From contig JADFUC010001348.1 in the NCBI GenBank assembly GCA_019722365.1, positions 186,001 to 250,000 on the forward strand: a DNA stretch of 64,000 nucleotides. Direction: 5' to 3'. The position numbers and the translations under genes were made by a program. The notes beneath the pieces are model-generated. The model saw only the letters and a list, made by a program, of their open reading frames with translations. It ran no database searches and was not told the DNA's origin. The stretch comes from Lithospermum erythrorhizon (Eukaryota; Streptophyta; Magnoliopsida; Boraginales; Boraginaceae). The stretch's first letter is position 1; the number at the start of each line of letters is the position of its first letter. Positions 45,976 to 57,915 of this stretch are shown piece by piece.

Positions 45976-48900
45976 TTAAAGTGATTGGACCCTTCGAGCA
46001 TAAGCTAATACCATTACAAAATCTTTCGCTGACGAACCAATTGCAGCAGAAACTCTGTCAGACGACGTGCTTTGAAGCCATAGATCAACAAGATGATTCA
46101 GTTGCCATGTGGGGACTATTGCCCGACCCATACATCTAATCTCAACCTGTAGAGAAAAATAGATAGCCAATTCATGATATAGATACCAGAAATGTGACTA
46201 ATTGATGCTGATAGTACTGATAAATGGTGTTTTGTAATAAAGAGTGGTTTCTCACAACACGATACAAGAGAAAAGGAGACAATGCAGGAGTGACTAACCT
46301 CATCTTCACTTCTAAGATCCAACTTCCTCACAAGGTATTTCTGGATGAAGGAAACAGGTATGTTCCCATTTCTGTGACAATACAAGAAATGTATGAGATT
46401 AAGGATCTACTTATTGTTGATGATCAAATCTACTTCAGTGTACCAAAACGATTTTTAAGCAAGAGTAAACTATTAAAGAAAAGGGCAAAGAAAACATTAT
46501 GACAAAATATAAAAAAAATCTACTTCAGATACAACCTCCCTGTTATCACCAGGGGTAAGGGTGCGTACTATCCAGCACCAAACAGAGGATAACTACTACG
46601 AAGTATATAGCACAGCGAGGCAAAAGAATCATAAAAAGTTATGTTCATGTGTTGAGAAGAAATGCTGAAGGAGAATACTCGACAACTCTAATGCTACTTA
46701 TTAGTCAATGCATGAATGCTGAAACCGACGGCTATAGACTATAGTGATCTAGTAGTGGTAGTTTAACATAAGAATGCAAGAGAAATATAAAATATGATGG
46801 CTCAAAGTGCACCAGGAGAATAACACACATGCTACTTACTTATTCAGTGGATGAATACAGAAACCAATAGAGGAAATAAACTGAGGGGCAAGTAACCAAC
46901 TACATAACTAATTGTGTAATTTGAGATGAAGGAGACAACTGAAGTCCAAAAAAAGATAACATGTAGGTTATTTACATTTCTTTTTTTTTTTGGTATCCAT
47001 TTCCTCAGGGAAATGATAATTGAGAAAAGTGAACACATTAATTGAAAACACATGAACCGCCTAATATAACACTCATGTTAAATACCTTTTAAGTGGGATC
47101 AATATATAATGCTGGTTCATTCAGATACAAATCTATACTATTCTTATGGACCATTAAAAAATTAACTCAATTGTTAGTAATAAACAGATGCCAACGATAC
47201 CAATAAAAGTAGTTCCTTCATTATACGAGAGTGCCCCATATTTTTTCCGGAAACATTCAACTGGGGGAGAGGAAACTCATATTTACCACAAGAAAAACTC
47301 AAAGGACCATGAAACTCACTTTATTCTCAAGTAACTTGCAGATATCTGGGCCAGCGGTTCATCTCCTTCTCTGTAACAGATTTGTCGAGAAGTAGGCATA
47401 ATTAGAACAGGCCTTGAGTTCATTCATAATTAAACAGAAAAGCTATCATTCAAATTTCAAAAACATTCTTACTGGTCATCTGATGCGACTAGAGAAAACC
47501 ATATTGGATTTATTCTCTTCTCAGATTTGATGCTGGTGCCATCCAACACAGTTTGGGGTGATACATTAAAGTCTCCAAACCCAGGTGTCTTCTTCTGGCG
47601 AACTTTCCGCAACTTCTTGGGTTTTTCTGATTCTGAAATTGAAGGATCTTGGCTAGTTTTCTCATCGTGAGATTTCAGTTTCTGTTTGTTAGCTTTAAAC
47701 TTCGACTTGTGGACATATCCACCGTCGTGGTTGAGTTCTGATTTAACAGACACAGATGGTGCAAATTTTGATTGTTTACTTCTGTTTGCAGCTTCCACAA
47801 GACAGGTTAGGGGATTCCACGCATCAGATTTCCCATCCCATGTGCCAGAACCATTGTGCACTCCTTTATCAGAGGCAGAGCGGCTCGACGGCTCAGCAGA
47901 AGAACTCTGCAGACAAGATCAGAGCATAAAAGTCCTTTTGTACATTCGAAGAAGTATAAGAGACCCATGAAAACCTAGGAGGTAACACACTACTTTCCTC
48001 AACAACATGACATTACCTGCCTTATACTCTGGGTGAACTTTTTCAGAGTTTCAGGGGAGCTAGAACTCTCAGGAAGGTCTTCGGAATCATCTTGTTTCTT
48101 CATAGGTTTCTCAATGGAGAATGTGGAACCTTTAGCCGCTTTTCTTGCAGATTTTGATCTCCTTCCAGTTAGCCCACCATATGTTGATATTCTAGGAGCA
48201 CTCACAACCAATGATGAAAGAGATCTCTCCTTTCTCTTCATTGGCAATGCAAACGGGGACTCAACTTCAGGTGCTTCCACCTTTCTCCTTTTATAAGGGA
48301 ATATTTTTGCCCGTACATCTTGCAAACTGTGATCTGGCCTGGAAAATAAGTAGCCAACGAGTTAAATAAGTATACGTGAAATCCAGAACTACTTTTACCA
48401 GTCAAGACAACATGATTCTAGTATATTATTGGTTTCTCTTAATCATTTTGAGTCACGAAGGAGCATAAATTTTTAAGTTGATACTTCGACATGCATGTTA
48501 GTTGATCAATCTCCTAACACTCATAGATGCCATTATTAAACCATTTCTCAATGATTATTACGATTCTTATAATTTAACAGGTGTACATGCAGATACACAG
48601 TTAGCTTTATTGTTTTCATTCTGAACATTTGAACATGGAAGTTCTTGGCAATTACACCTAAAAAAAGTATTTTACAGAAATGGTACTCGTAGAGTCAAAC
48701 TAACTTAACAACTGCACAGGACTGGAGATAGTAAACACACATTCTCATGCAATGGGATTTGACCGTGGAGCAAACTATTGTACTTCAATTCGAGAGGAGA
48801 ATGTATCAGAATTCTGACCTCAACTTTTCCAATGGGACACAACCCAAATCAAGGTTGCATATTGGACAGCACTCGTACTCCTCGTCTGATAGTTTCTTAA

Positions 48901-50100
48901 AAATGCATTTTCTACAAACTGCGAAAGATTTGTGAGTAGATTTATAACTTATTCTGTACATGAAATAAAAGCCATTTTAAGAACATACATCACTTCACAA
49001 CTTACATAAAGTGAGGGAAAGGATAGAATGAAGTGAAGAGGATCTTTAAATAAGACAAAAAATGAGAGAAGAACGAAAGACGAGTAATATAGAAGTGAAG
49101 GATGTGAATAAAAGATAGGAGAATGTAAACTGATTGATGTTGCTTAAAAGGTTCAACATTGTTGGCGAAATTATTTATCATGGTCCAACATCGTCAATTT
49201 AGACCGCATCCTAGTAAGGGAAGGGTTGGGAATTCGTATCTAGGTCCCGGGTAAGATACTAGGAAGTTGGTTTGTCTCACGAGTAACGCTGATACAACCA
49301 AAAGAAGACAATGTCTTAAACAAACTAGTATCTCTGTCTCCGAGCCTCCATCGTCGAATAGTTAGGAACATATCGAGGAAACAAAATCCACATGATATTA
49401 CGAAAACACACCATGCTAGTACAAGATTATCGGTCCAACATTTTTTCATCAATTGCCACATATCCTTTTCCATCATCCAAATTACAGCAATAATAACATT
49501 ACCAATCAGATCAACAATACATGAAATTCATTTCCACATCAAATTCAAGTACAAAAACCAATCCATCCCCGAGTGCAAACGTTTAAACTAAAATTCAATC
49601 AAAAACTCGATCTTTGCAACATAATTCAATCACAAACAAGCAAAAAACACTACCAAATTAATCAAATCACCAATCCAAACCCCCAAACAAAACCCAACAA
49701 ACAATTAACGTCAAACAACCAAAACTAACAACATCAAACAAATACAACAATTTCAAAACAAAGTCGACAGAAAACACGATCTTTACAACACAATTCGATA
49801 ACAAGCCATCAAAAAACATTCCCAACCAAATCAAATCACCAATCCAAACTCCGTCCAAAACCCAACAAACTATCAACGGAAAACAACCAAAACCGACGAT
49901 TTCCAAAAATTACAACAAATTCAAACAAAGTCCCAAACAACCAAAACCGAAGATTTCCAACAAATTCACCAATTTGAAAACTCACACGTATGAAGACACT
50001 CAGAAATAGTAGTAGCATCTCTCAACAACTTGTCACAAAGGGGGCAAGTCATGCATGAAGCAAGCACATCTCTCTTCACACTCACAACCTGATTCGACAT
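45976..50100 (-). CDS. DRIP2: DRIP-type RING E3 ubiquitin ligase, 7 exons, 421 aa
   Basis: Minus-strand exons 50100-49986, 48918-48819, 48338-48017, 47906-47473, 47370-47320, 46371-46299 and 46146-45976 join in phase to 422 codons with stop. DRIP1/2 (DREB2A-interacting proteins) ubiquitinate the drought regulator DREB2A in the nucleus. The RING is a clean C3HC4: C19, C22, C35, H37, C40, C43, C56, C59, with CMTCPLCDKL and ECLHTFCRKCIF. A basic, Ser-rich middle follows (KIFPYKRRKVEAPEVE, RRSKSARKAAK). A C-terminal RAWUL-like domain starts at PLAQISASYLRIK, continues NIPVSFIQKYLVRKLDLRSE and ends SSAKDFVMVLAYARRVQSL. Length is as expected for the family. DRIP1 versus DRIP2 cannot be told apart here, so the symbol marks the family. 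Intron 1 has a tandem duplication and intron 5 a SINE fragment. Confidence 0.92.
46521..46590 (+). repeat. SINE 3'-domain-like fragment (copy 3)
   Basis: ACAACCTCCCTGTTATCACC then GGGGTAAGGGTGCGTACTAT follows the same order as the minus-strand copies at 199-302 and 16961-17080. It lies in intron 5 of the DRIP gene, antisense to it. The distal GGCATTGGGG part is missing. Confidence 0.5.
49600..49935. repeat. Tandem duplication, about 170-bp unit, in DRIP intron 1
   Basis: CGATCTTTGCAACATAATTC (from 49608) and CGATCTTTACAACACAATTC (from 49777) start two units that share AATCAAATCACCAATCCAAA and AACCCAACAAAC. A partial third copy (ACCAAAACCGAAGATTTCC) ends near 49965. The plus strand is strongly A/C-rich, almost without G, so the transcribed strand is G/T-rich. 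Confidence 0.75.
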
Positions 50101-53100
50101 CGTTTTTCCCTCTTCAATCACTCTACAAAATCAATCAAACACCAACTATAAAAATCAACGTAAATTCAACAACAAAGTGCATGTTAGCAAAGTCACATGA
50201 ACCATATAATAATTTACGTTCATTCCTTCATCTCCACCTGCAATCACAACATTAACAGTAAACCCATCAATTGCTTTTCTAAAACAAGCCAAAAACAACT
50301 TACTATTAATAATAATACATGGAAATTAACTAATTAATTCTACAAGTAAATACATACAGATTTAGATGTATATATAGAGAGAGATGAGCTGATAAATCTG
50401 GGTTGATTGAGTGTGGATTGGGGAGAGGTGGGGTGGGGTGAAGGGAGGGTTTGTTTTACATCTACAATAGCATGAACCAGGTAGTTGTCTGAATTATATA
50501 TTTGATGTTATTTTATTTTGTTTGTGTTTTGGTAAGAGAAAATGGGAAACGTTGAAAAGGAAAAGTACTGCTGTAATAAGAGGGGGATAAGCGTGCACCC
50601 TATTGTGGGTTCGAATGCATTAGAATTCCTTCACATGAGTCGAGAGGTTGAGTTCGGTAAGAAATGTAGTTCGTTTTGTTGTAGTCACCGAGTTAAGTGA
50701 GCAGAATTAGACTGCTAGTCGATACGATGAGTCGAATATGAAGGCTGACTTTTTGTAGCGAGGTTCATTCATCTATAGTATACATTAACTACTCCACGAA
50801 AAAATAATTTACCTTGTTTTTGTATACCTTATAATATGTCTATCTCATGCTTTGAAAAAGATTTGACATCAACACTTATATTACCTTGTGTTGCTCCAAA
50901 GAATTCTTAAGAAGATAATATAAGTGTTAAAAAAGTAAGTACTGCATAAAAGTATTTCTTAATAGAAACAATAAAACTGTCTAATAATACAATAATTGAC
51001 GTATATTCTATTGTAGTAGCTTAATTGATTAGTTAGATATTGAATAATGATACTAATTGCGTACATGGCCAACAACTAATGAGGAAATATATTATTTGGT
51101 GAGAAAAATGCCATTCCGTTCACATGAAAGGAACCAGTCCTGATGTCCCCACCCCCAAATTCACACAGGTAACACAATGTCGATGCGTGAGATAGGTTGG
51201 AAAGGAATATATACATTTCATTCAAGTCAATAATAAGGGCATGCCATGCAAATCAATACATGAGTAGTATGGTCTATTATTTCCCTATACTATAAGTCTA
51301 TAACTACTTATCTATTTCATTTACCCCTCTCTCATTTTGAGATGCAATAATCAAAATATCAAATCAAAGTTATTAAGACCATAATCAAGAATTGTGCTTA
51401 GGTCATTAAGTATGTATATAAATTGAAAGGGATCGATCAATTATATTTAGGATGAGTCAAGATGAGAAAAAAAAATTAACTGTGTATGTCAACCTCCTCA
51501 GCTCCTATAGTACTTCCATTATCCCTTGAGTCTTCGAAAACATATGAAAATGGAAATAAAGAAGAAAGCTCATTTTCAAAATATACTTATGATAAATGAA
51601 ATACAAATAAGAATTCATTTAATTTGATATAGCTTAGAACATATTGTTCACGTTGAAGTTTCAAATAGAATTCCTTCAATTTTGATTATTTATTTATAAA
51701 GATTAAGTTTGTTAATTGTTTTTAGGGCTGAATAATCAGCTATGTTTGAGGTGTGAAACATATCCAAACATACCCAATACGTGCACTAAGGAGACGTGAT
51801 TTAACGAAAAATATAACGGAAGTATCAATTGGATTAACATTAAGTGATGAAGTGAGACCCTTCCAAAAATAAATGATGAAATTATTTTACACCTCAAATA
51901 TAGATAATGATTCATGTTTTTTGCCTTGTTTCTGTGAAGGGTGTTTCGTTGGTCGGTATCTTAGCAAGGTATGACGATGTAAACAGAAGAGATAGTAGTA
52001 TTTTGGATTCATCACCAGAAGTTCTTGTCATCTTTATTGCTTGCAACTTGCAAGTCTTAACTTAATTGATGGGAAAACTGACATGAAAATCTCTTAATTT
52101 TATATATTATTTTGGTTGATTGATAAATGTTAACATTTTGGTGTTAAATAGAAGCACCCAGTAGTCCCCCCCACCATCCCACCCCACCCCTCAAAGCCCT
52201 CCAATAGTCAACGCCCATACAACCAAATTTGAAGAGACCATAATAAATAATGAGTGAAGTGATAAACATCTTTGTAATAATTCATGGGGGGTAGATATAG
52301 TATTTATCATTGCCTTAGAGGAAAACAAACGTACACTTCCACTAGACTGTCTAGACCATCCATTATTTCCATACAGTTGAAATGTCACTTAGTTCTAAAA
52401 TTTGATGGTCGATATCATTTTCACCAGCTAATAATCTGTTGTATCATGTGATTTCATTTCTCCCCATGATTGTTACTTCATCAACAAAAAATAAAATTGA
52501 AAATCAATCATGACCCAACAAGACTTTTGTGCCAAACATATATAGGAAACTATTGATATCAATATGTAAGTACTTATCCACCCTCTCTCACATTAACTCA
52601 ATCTTACAAAAACAATAGTAGTCCAATTTGTATTTCAAAATTCATCCATGTAAGTAACTTTAAAGAGTTTTATACCATTAGATATATACTTCTTCTAATT
52701 CCTTTTAATATATATTTCGATTTTTGATTTGAAACATTTTCAATAACTTTAGAGTTAAATTAATTTTTTACCTTTAGTGGTGTAATTGTTAATTTGAGCT
52801 CACAATAATCAAAGAGTTCGCATTAATGATTGTCGCGTTAAAAAACAGAGGTTCTGATTATATAACCTACAATGACTCAAAACATAGCCGATTGATTTTA
52901 AGATGATGTCTCTTTGGATTTTATGAAGTGTGATGCTACTCTCATAACTTTGTGGTGTGGCTGATCGAATTTAATAAATTCAAGAATAATCATGTTTAAT
53001 AATTGCTTTCATATTATTGATGTTATTAGATTTATCCAGTAACCATTTTGATTTTTGACAATCGGGTATAATGTAGAATAAGTATTGTATTTAGTTCTAA

Positions 53101-53642
53101 TAACATGTTGGTTTGGTACCCAATTTGAGTGGTCTTGAACCAAATACATCTGATGAGGATTTTTGAATCATGTCGGTTTTCGATTACATTTCATTTAGTC
53201 AACGAGCTGAGTTACTCCTTCCATTCCTGAATAACCCAGCTCGCGAACAACAATAAATCCATCTGAGTCTTCGCAATTTCAGACATTCTTGTAACGACAT
53301 ATCAACAATTGTCGAGCTAGGTCAAGATGCTCGTGAACTCGAACATGGCTCAAAATCATAACTCAATCTAACCCACTGGGGCTGAAAACCTTGTGCCGAG
53401 AACTAAAGGGGGGAAATTAGTGGGCAATTCGGGCAAGGCCAGGCATATAAGACATGTCTGAACTCTAGATTCATTTGAACAGGCAAGGTGACTAGGCCAG
53501 ATGCATACAGTTAATATGGGCTTTTGCAGTCTTTACTTATATTTTTATAGTAGTTTTTTATGAGATGTGTTAGGCCAGCAAGCTATCTTGATGGACGTTT
53601 CCTTTAATATCAAGTTAATATTATGTGGATAGATGATATATA
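50101..53642. other. Intergenic region; DRIP promoter then AT-rich DNA
   Basis: The first 300 bases are the DRIP 5' UTR and promoter, including a G-rich patch near 50420-50450 (GGGGAGAGGTGGGGTGGGGTG). A C-rich patch lies near 52167-52195. No gene recognised in the rest. Confidence 0.4.
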
Positions 53643-53664
53643 ATATATATATATATATATATAT
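53643..53664. repeat. (AT)n microsatellite
   Basis: An uninterrupted AT dinucleotide run of about 11 units, followed by a second short TATATATATA patch near 53672. Confidence 0.9.
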
Positions 53665-53744
53665 CGGTTGTTATATATATATAAAAAAGATGGATCGCAT
53701 GGTTAGCATGGGCCAGTCCATACACCTTTTTTTCTTTTTTAAAA

Positions 53745-55010
53745 GCTTCGATAAATTAATACTTTCGATTTTTAATAAAGCTACTCGAAATAATATTTTG
53801 GCCGGTAAAACTAGGGGATAAGTCTTAAATTAATAGTCGTAATTTTTCGTTTTTTTCAATTATCAACTCACGTAAAAAAAAGCGGACGCGTCGATTGCAC
53901 GAAACGGTCCATACGATTCTTGTTAAATCTCGCGCTCATGCTACTTTATTTGGCTTTTTTTACTTCGATAAATTAATACTCGATTATTTAATAACATCTC
54001 CAAGATACTGACTCGAGATATGGAGCTAAATTAATAATTCATGTTTTTTTTTTGGTTCCTTTTTCATTTTTTATTTCTTTTTTGCGATTATCCAACTCTT
54101 GTAAAGCTTCGTTAAATTAATACTCGTCATTTTAATAAACTTCTGCTCAAATAATATGTTTGGTTAGTCACGACTCAGGGTAGGGTGCCTGGTTTATTTT
54201 TCTATTCAGACTAGGGGATAAAAAGTTGATTATTTAATAAACTCTCTAAGATAATATTTTTTGGCGGTCCCGACTTGGGGATAGGGTGTCAAATTAATAA
54301 TTCATGCTTCTTTTTCGTTCATTTTTCAATTTTTTTTTGTTGCAATTATCAACTACCATATAAACTCGATAAATTAATATTCCAATTATTCAATAAACTA
54401 TCTAGGATAAAAGTTTTGGCGGTCCCAGCTTCCGGGGATATGATCTTAAATTAATATCTTGCTAAAATTATAAGTTAAGACATTTTCCATAATTTTCAAC
54501 TCTAATGTTGGTTGATCGTAAATATTTTGAAAATATAATAACGGTTAGTCCCGTATTAGTTAGTCCCGATATGGTGCTAAATTAATAGTTCGTGTTTTTT
54601 TGTTCTTTTTTCATTTTTTCTACACTTACTCGGCTATTTGTAGAGACTCGAAAAAATTAATACTCGATTCTATAATAAACTCTCTAAGATAATATGTTTG
54701 GTCGGTCACGACTCGAGGTAGGAAGCGTTTGGTTTTATTTTTTTATACATTTTTTCGTTCATTTTCATATATATATATATATATACACACGCACACACAT
54801 ATTTATAGTCGATTATTTATTAAGCTACCACAGATAATATTTTATCGAGGTCTGACTAAGAGATAAGTGCTAAATTAATAATCGTACTTTTTTTTAGGTT
54901 TTTTTTTTTTGCAATTATCAGCTACATTAGACACTAGATTATTTAATAAACTATTTAAAATAATATTTTAGTAGGTCTAGGCTAGGAATAGGAGTCTTAA
55001 ATTTGGAAGC
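53745..55010 (+). repeat. Degenerate tandem array around a TAAATTAATACTCGATTATT motif
   Basis: About seven worn copies follow one another, starting near 53746, 53965, 54108, 54220, 54365, 54650 and 54810-54940. The shared order is CTCGATAAATTAATACTCGA, TTTAATAAACTCTCTAAGAT, AATAT, a GGTCGGTCCCGACT-like core, GGGGATAGGGTGCTAAATTA, then a T-rich stretch and CAATTATCAACT. Spacing varies from about 100 to 285 bp, so it is not a simple satellite. I recall the motif style from plant genomes but cannot name the family. A compound (AT)n(AC)n microsatellite (54767-54800) lies inside. Confidence 0.65.
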
Positions 55011-55130
55011 TTATCTTTGAGTGTGCAATTCGATCTTTTGACATATTTTCTTTCTACATAGAAGTTGATTAAATGTATTTCCCAGATAAATTAAGATCTT
55101 AAAATCGATTGTGAATAACAACTACTAATT

Positions 55131-55197
55131 ACCATATATAAATTGATAATAGCATATACGTACTACACTTGATCTTAGCCAAAATTGAGAAATTATA
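55131..55197 (-). pseudogene. U2 snRNA-derived fragment
   Basis: TACTACACTTGATCTTAGCC plus AAAA (55161-55184) is the exact reverse complement of the conserved 5' part of U2 snRNA (TTTTGGCTAAGATCAAGTGTAGTA), including the branch-point-pairing region neighbourhood. To the right, TTGAGAAATTAT is a worn match to the U2 5' end. To the left, TAAATTGATAATAGCATATAC is a worn match to the next U2 segment. The rest of U2 is absent, so this is a retroposed or otherwise copied fragment, not a functional snRNA. Confidence 0.65.
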
Positions 55198-55199
55198 AA

Positions 55200-56660
55200 A
55201 TTATGTCATAAAATCTTAAATAGTTAGTAGTATAATAATTTTCGATGATTAATGAAAATAGAAAGATGGATGAACTTTAAGGAAAGATAGAAATCCTTAA
55301 TTTCCAAAACTTATCCAAAATTGTTTGGAGAAGTATTCATATGGGCTGTTAGAGCAATTGTACAAGAGGTACAATGCAACCTCGAAAATTGATTGAACAT
55401 AAAACACATAAAAGTGTTGTATTTGCCCAATCTTTATCGTAGTACGTACATTAGTGAAATAAATGGGCAAGGTCAAACATACATTTTATGAATTTGCTGT
55501 TTCCATACTTCTATGCTTTCTTAAATTAAATAAAGCATTTAATATTTTCACCTGTACATTAATCTAAGAAACAGAGGTGAAGGAATCAACCTCTATTCAA
55601 TGTTTGGACATTTTTGTTGGGAGGTAACCATAATACAACGAAATAATACAATAACCTCTTCCAAATACCAAATACAACTGTAATCAATAAAACATATTAA
55701 ATAACACAATTTTAGCATGAAAAAATCTCTGTTAACTAGGAATAAAAAACCACGAGACCCGTAGGCCACTTAAATCTCTACAATAATCATATTCGATCAT
55801 TCCGACTATTTTTCCTGTTAAATTGCGAGATTCAGATAGTTTTTGAATTTTTTAACAAATGTATATTCGAGTTTTAGATTATTTGTGACCTTAACCCTAG
55901 TTATTATATACATTCTTCCTCATTTATTAAATACATATACTATCTCCTTTAATTATATTTTACATCCCTCTTTAATATTCCGTAGTCAAAGACTTGCTTC
56001 TCTCAAATATCAAACCTATACAATTTTAATAATAAACAGTTAAACCATCTTAGTCATATATCTAAATATGTGAAGGTTTCTAAAAACACAAACAACATCG
56101 CTTAAATCTCTCTTTGAGAATAAATCATATATGATTAAGATTAACCACTTCAATAGCACAAACAACACTGGCAATATCACATGACACAATATGACAAAAA
56201 AAACCTTATGAATATAGTTCTCAAATTCAGAAAGCTACATTGTCTTTTATATTTCAATTCTCAAATATTCTTTCAATTTTGACGTTCTCTAGTAGTTCTT
56301 TCTTTACATTATAAATCTAATACATGCAACTAACTATTGAAGTCTAGCACATTTAGAATTTTAAAAATACATTAAGCATAAATCTCCAAATATAAAATTA
56401 AACTTATTTACGTCACGTGTAGTCTAATTCAAGGCAACGTATACAGTGAATCTTCTAGTTGCCAATTTATGAGAATGGGTCTAAGAACCGTCCGTGATCA
56501 TGTGAATAATAAAACCATTTTCTTTACTTTCTTTTTTGGTCGACATGATAAACTTTTTTTGGTCGACGACATGATTAACGATGTTTGCTCCAATGCGATT
56601 TTAGTCCTTCAATTTCTAACACATCTCTTAGAGCGTCGTGCCACATTGATTATTAATATA
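55200..56660. other. AT-rich intergenic stretch
   Basis: No gene, RNA or clear element recognised. Open frames are short and lack known content. Confidence 0.35.
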
Positions 56661-56664
56661 CTTC

Positions 56665-57275
56665 AGGGGTTAATATATAAGATTTTAAGGTTCACTTTCA
56701 TAAAATTTGTCGGTGGTTTTAAAATGGAGCGCCATGGGCTTCTTTATCATGATATTAAAAGCGGTACGTAGTGATGATGGCCGCAGCGATTTAGGTCATT
56801 CTTTGTAGTTTTGATGTAACCCTCATTGGCGACATTATATCAAAGCGGCGTGGTGATGAGAATGCTTGATATATCATGGTATGTGGCCAGCCGCCGAGGA
56901 GGTTGATGTACTCCCAGGTTAATATATAAGATTTTGAGAATAGACTGAATTCAGTATAATGTCGCCCGAATAGACTCGAATTCGGCGAAGTATATTCCCA
57001 AATTATCGTTGTCCTTCAGCAAGGCGTCCCCAACGCGCCTAGTCATCGCTTGATGTAGAGGGAGAGTTATCGAGAGATGTGCCTCGAGACGGGTCATGCC
57101 ACCCCATACACACCGCCCGGCATAACCCGGTAACCTGCGACACGAGCACGACCACAGATTAAGCAATTACTTCTTTGCTTGCCAGATTGAGCCGCCGTCT
57201 GCGTGGCGCACTTATGAAAGACGGCCGATATCGTTGAATATATTTCGTGGACTTCCCAAATTAATATATATAAGA
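56665..57275. repeat. Recurring TTAATATATAAGAT modules around a GC-rich block
   Basis: GGTTAATATATAAGATTTTRAG occurs near 56668 and 56918, and AAATTAATATATATAAGAT near 57260. Each is preceded by a GGAGGTTGATGTACTCCC-like or TTCGTGGACTTCCC-like stretch. Between them is GC-rich DNA with broken frames (for example on the minus strand 57166-56951). It looks like a decayed multicopy element; unidentified. Confidence 0.35.
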
Positions 57276-57854
57276 TGATGTGCTACTGATATACGTACGT
57301 CAATTTAACACTCGTTGACACGGAAGACACTCCAATAGTTACTAGCAAATCATAATGGTTAGTTTAGAAAAAAGTGTTAATGTATTTATCGGTTGTTCGT
57401 CAGTGCCAGAAATTGCATCAATCTTTTTTATATAGATAATTTATAATATTAATTAAATGGTAAATATCTGGAACAAACCTATGAATTCGATGCTTCGATG
57501 AAGAAATATAGGAGGCTAAGGATCTTTTCGAAACTCGCTAATAATTAATACCATAATCATTGTTTGAGGGGACCATGTAAGAAGTTGAAGGAAAATACAA
57601 AATATATGTGATTGGATATTTATATTATTCGACTTGATAAGTTCATTTTGTTATTTTATGTTGGTTTCCCATCCCTACAAAAGTTGAATCTTTTATGTGT
57701 GCTGGATCGTCCAAAGAATCGATCAGACAAGATTCTTCTGACGACGGATTATCGAAGGAAATGTGAATCCAACCAAATTATCCTTATTAATTGAAGATTG
57801 GAGAATTTTGAATGGTCATTGAAATTATCCTTCATCTCTGATAATATTAAAATG

Positions 57855-57915
57855 CAACGAGTTGGTAGAATAGGTGAGAACTTGTGATTGGTCGTAGGTT
57901 CGATTCGCCTATAAG
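57855..57915 (+). repeat. tRNA-derived SINE head-like segment
   Basis: ACGAGTTGGTAGAATAGG resembles a Pol III A-box context, and GTAGGTTCGATTCGCC a B-box, about 35 bases apart. The flanks do not pair into a tRNA acceptor stem, so it is not a tRNA gene. A SINE head fragment is the best reading. Confidence 0.4.

Noticed and set aside
57855..57915. Possible tRNA gene
   Set aside because: A- and B-box-like strings are present, but no acceptor stem or anticodon arm can be formed. Listed as SINE-like instead.
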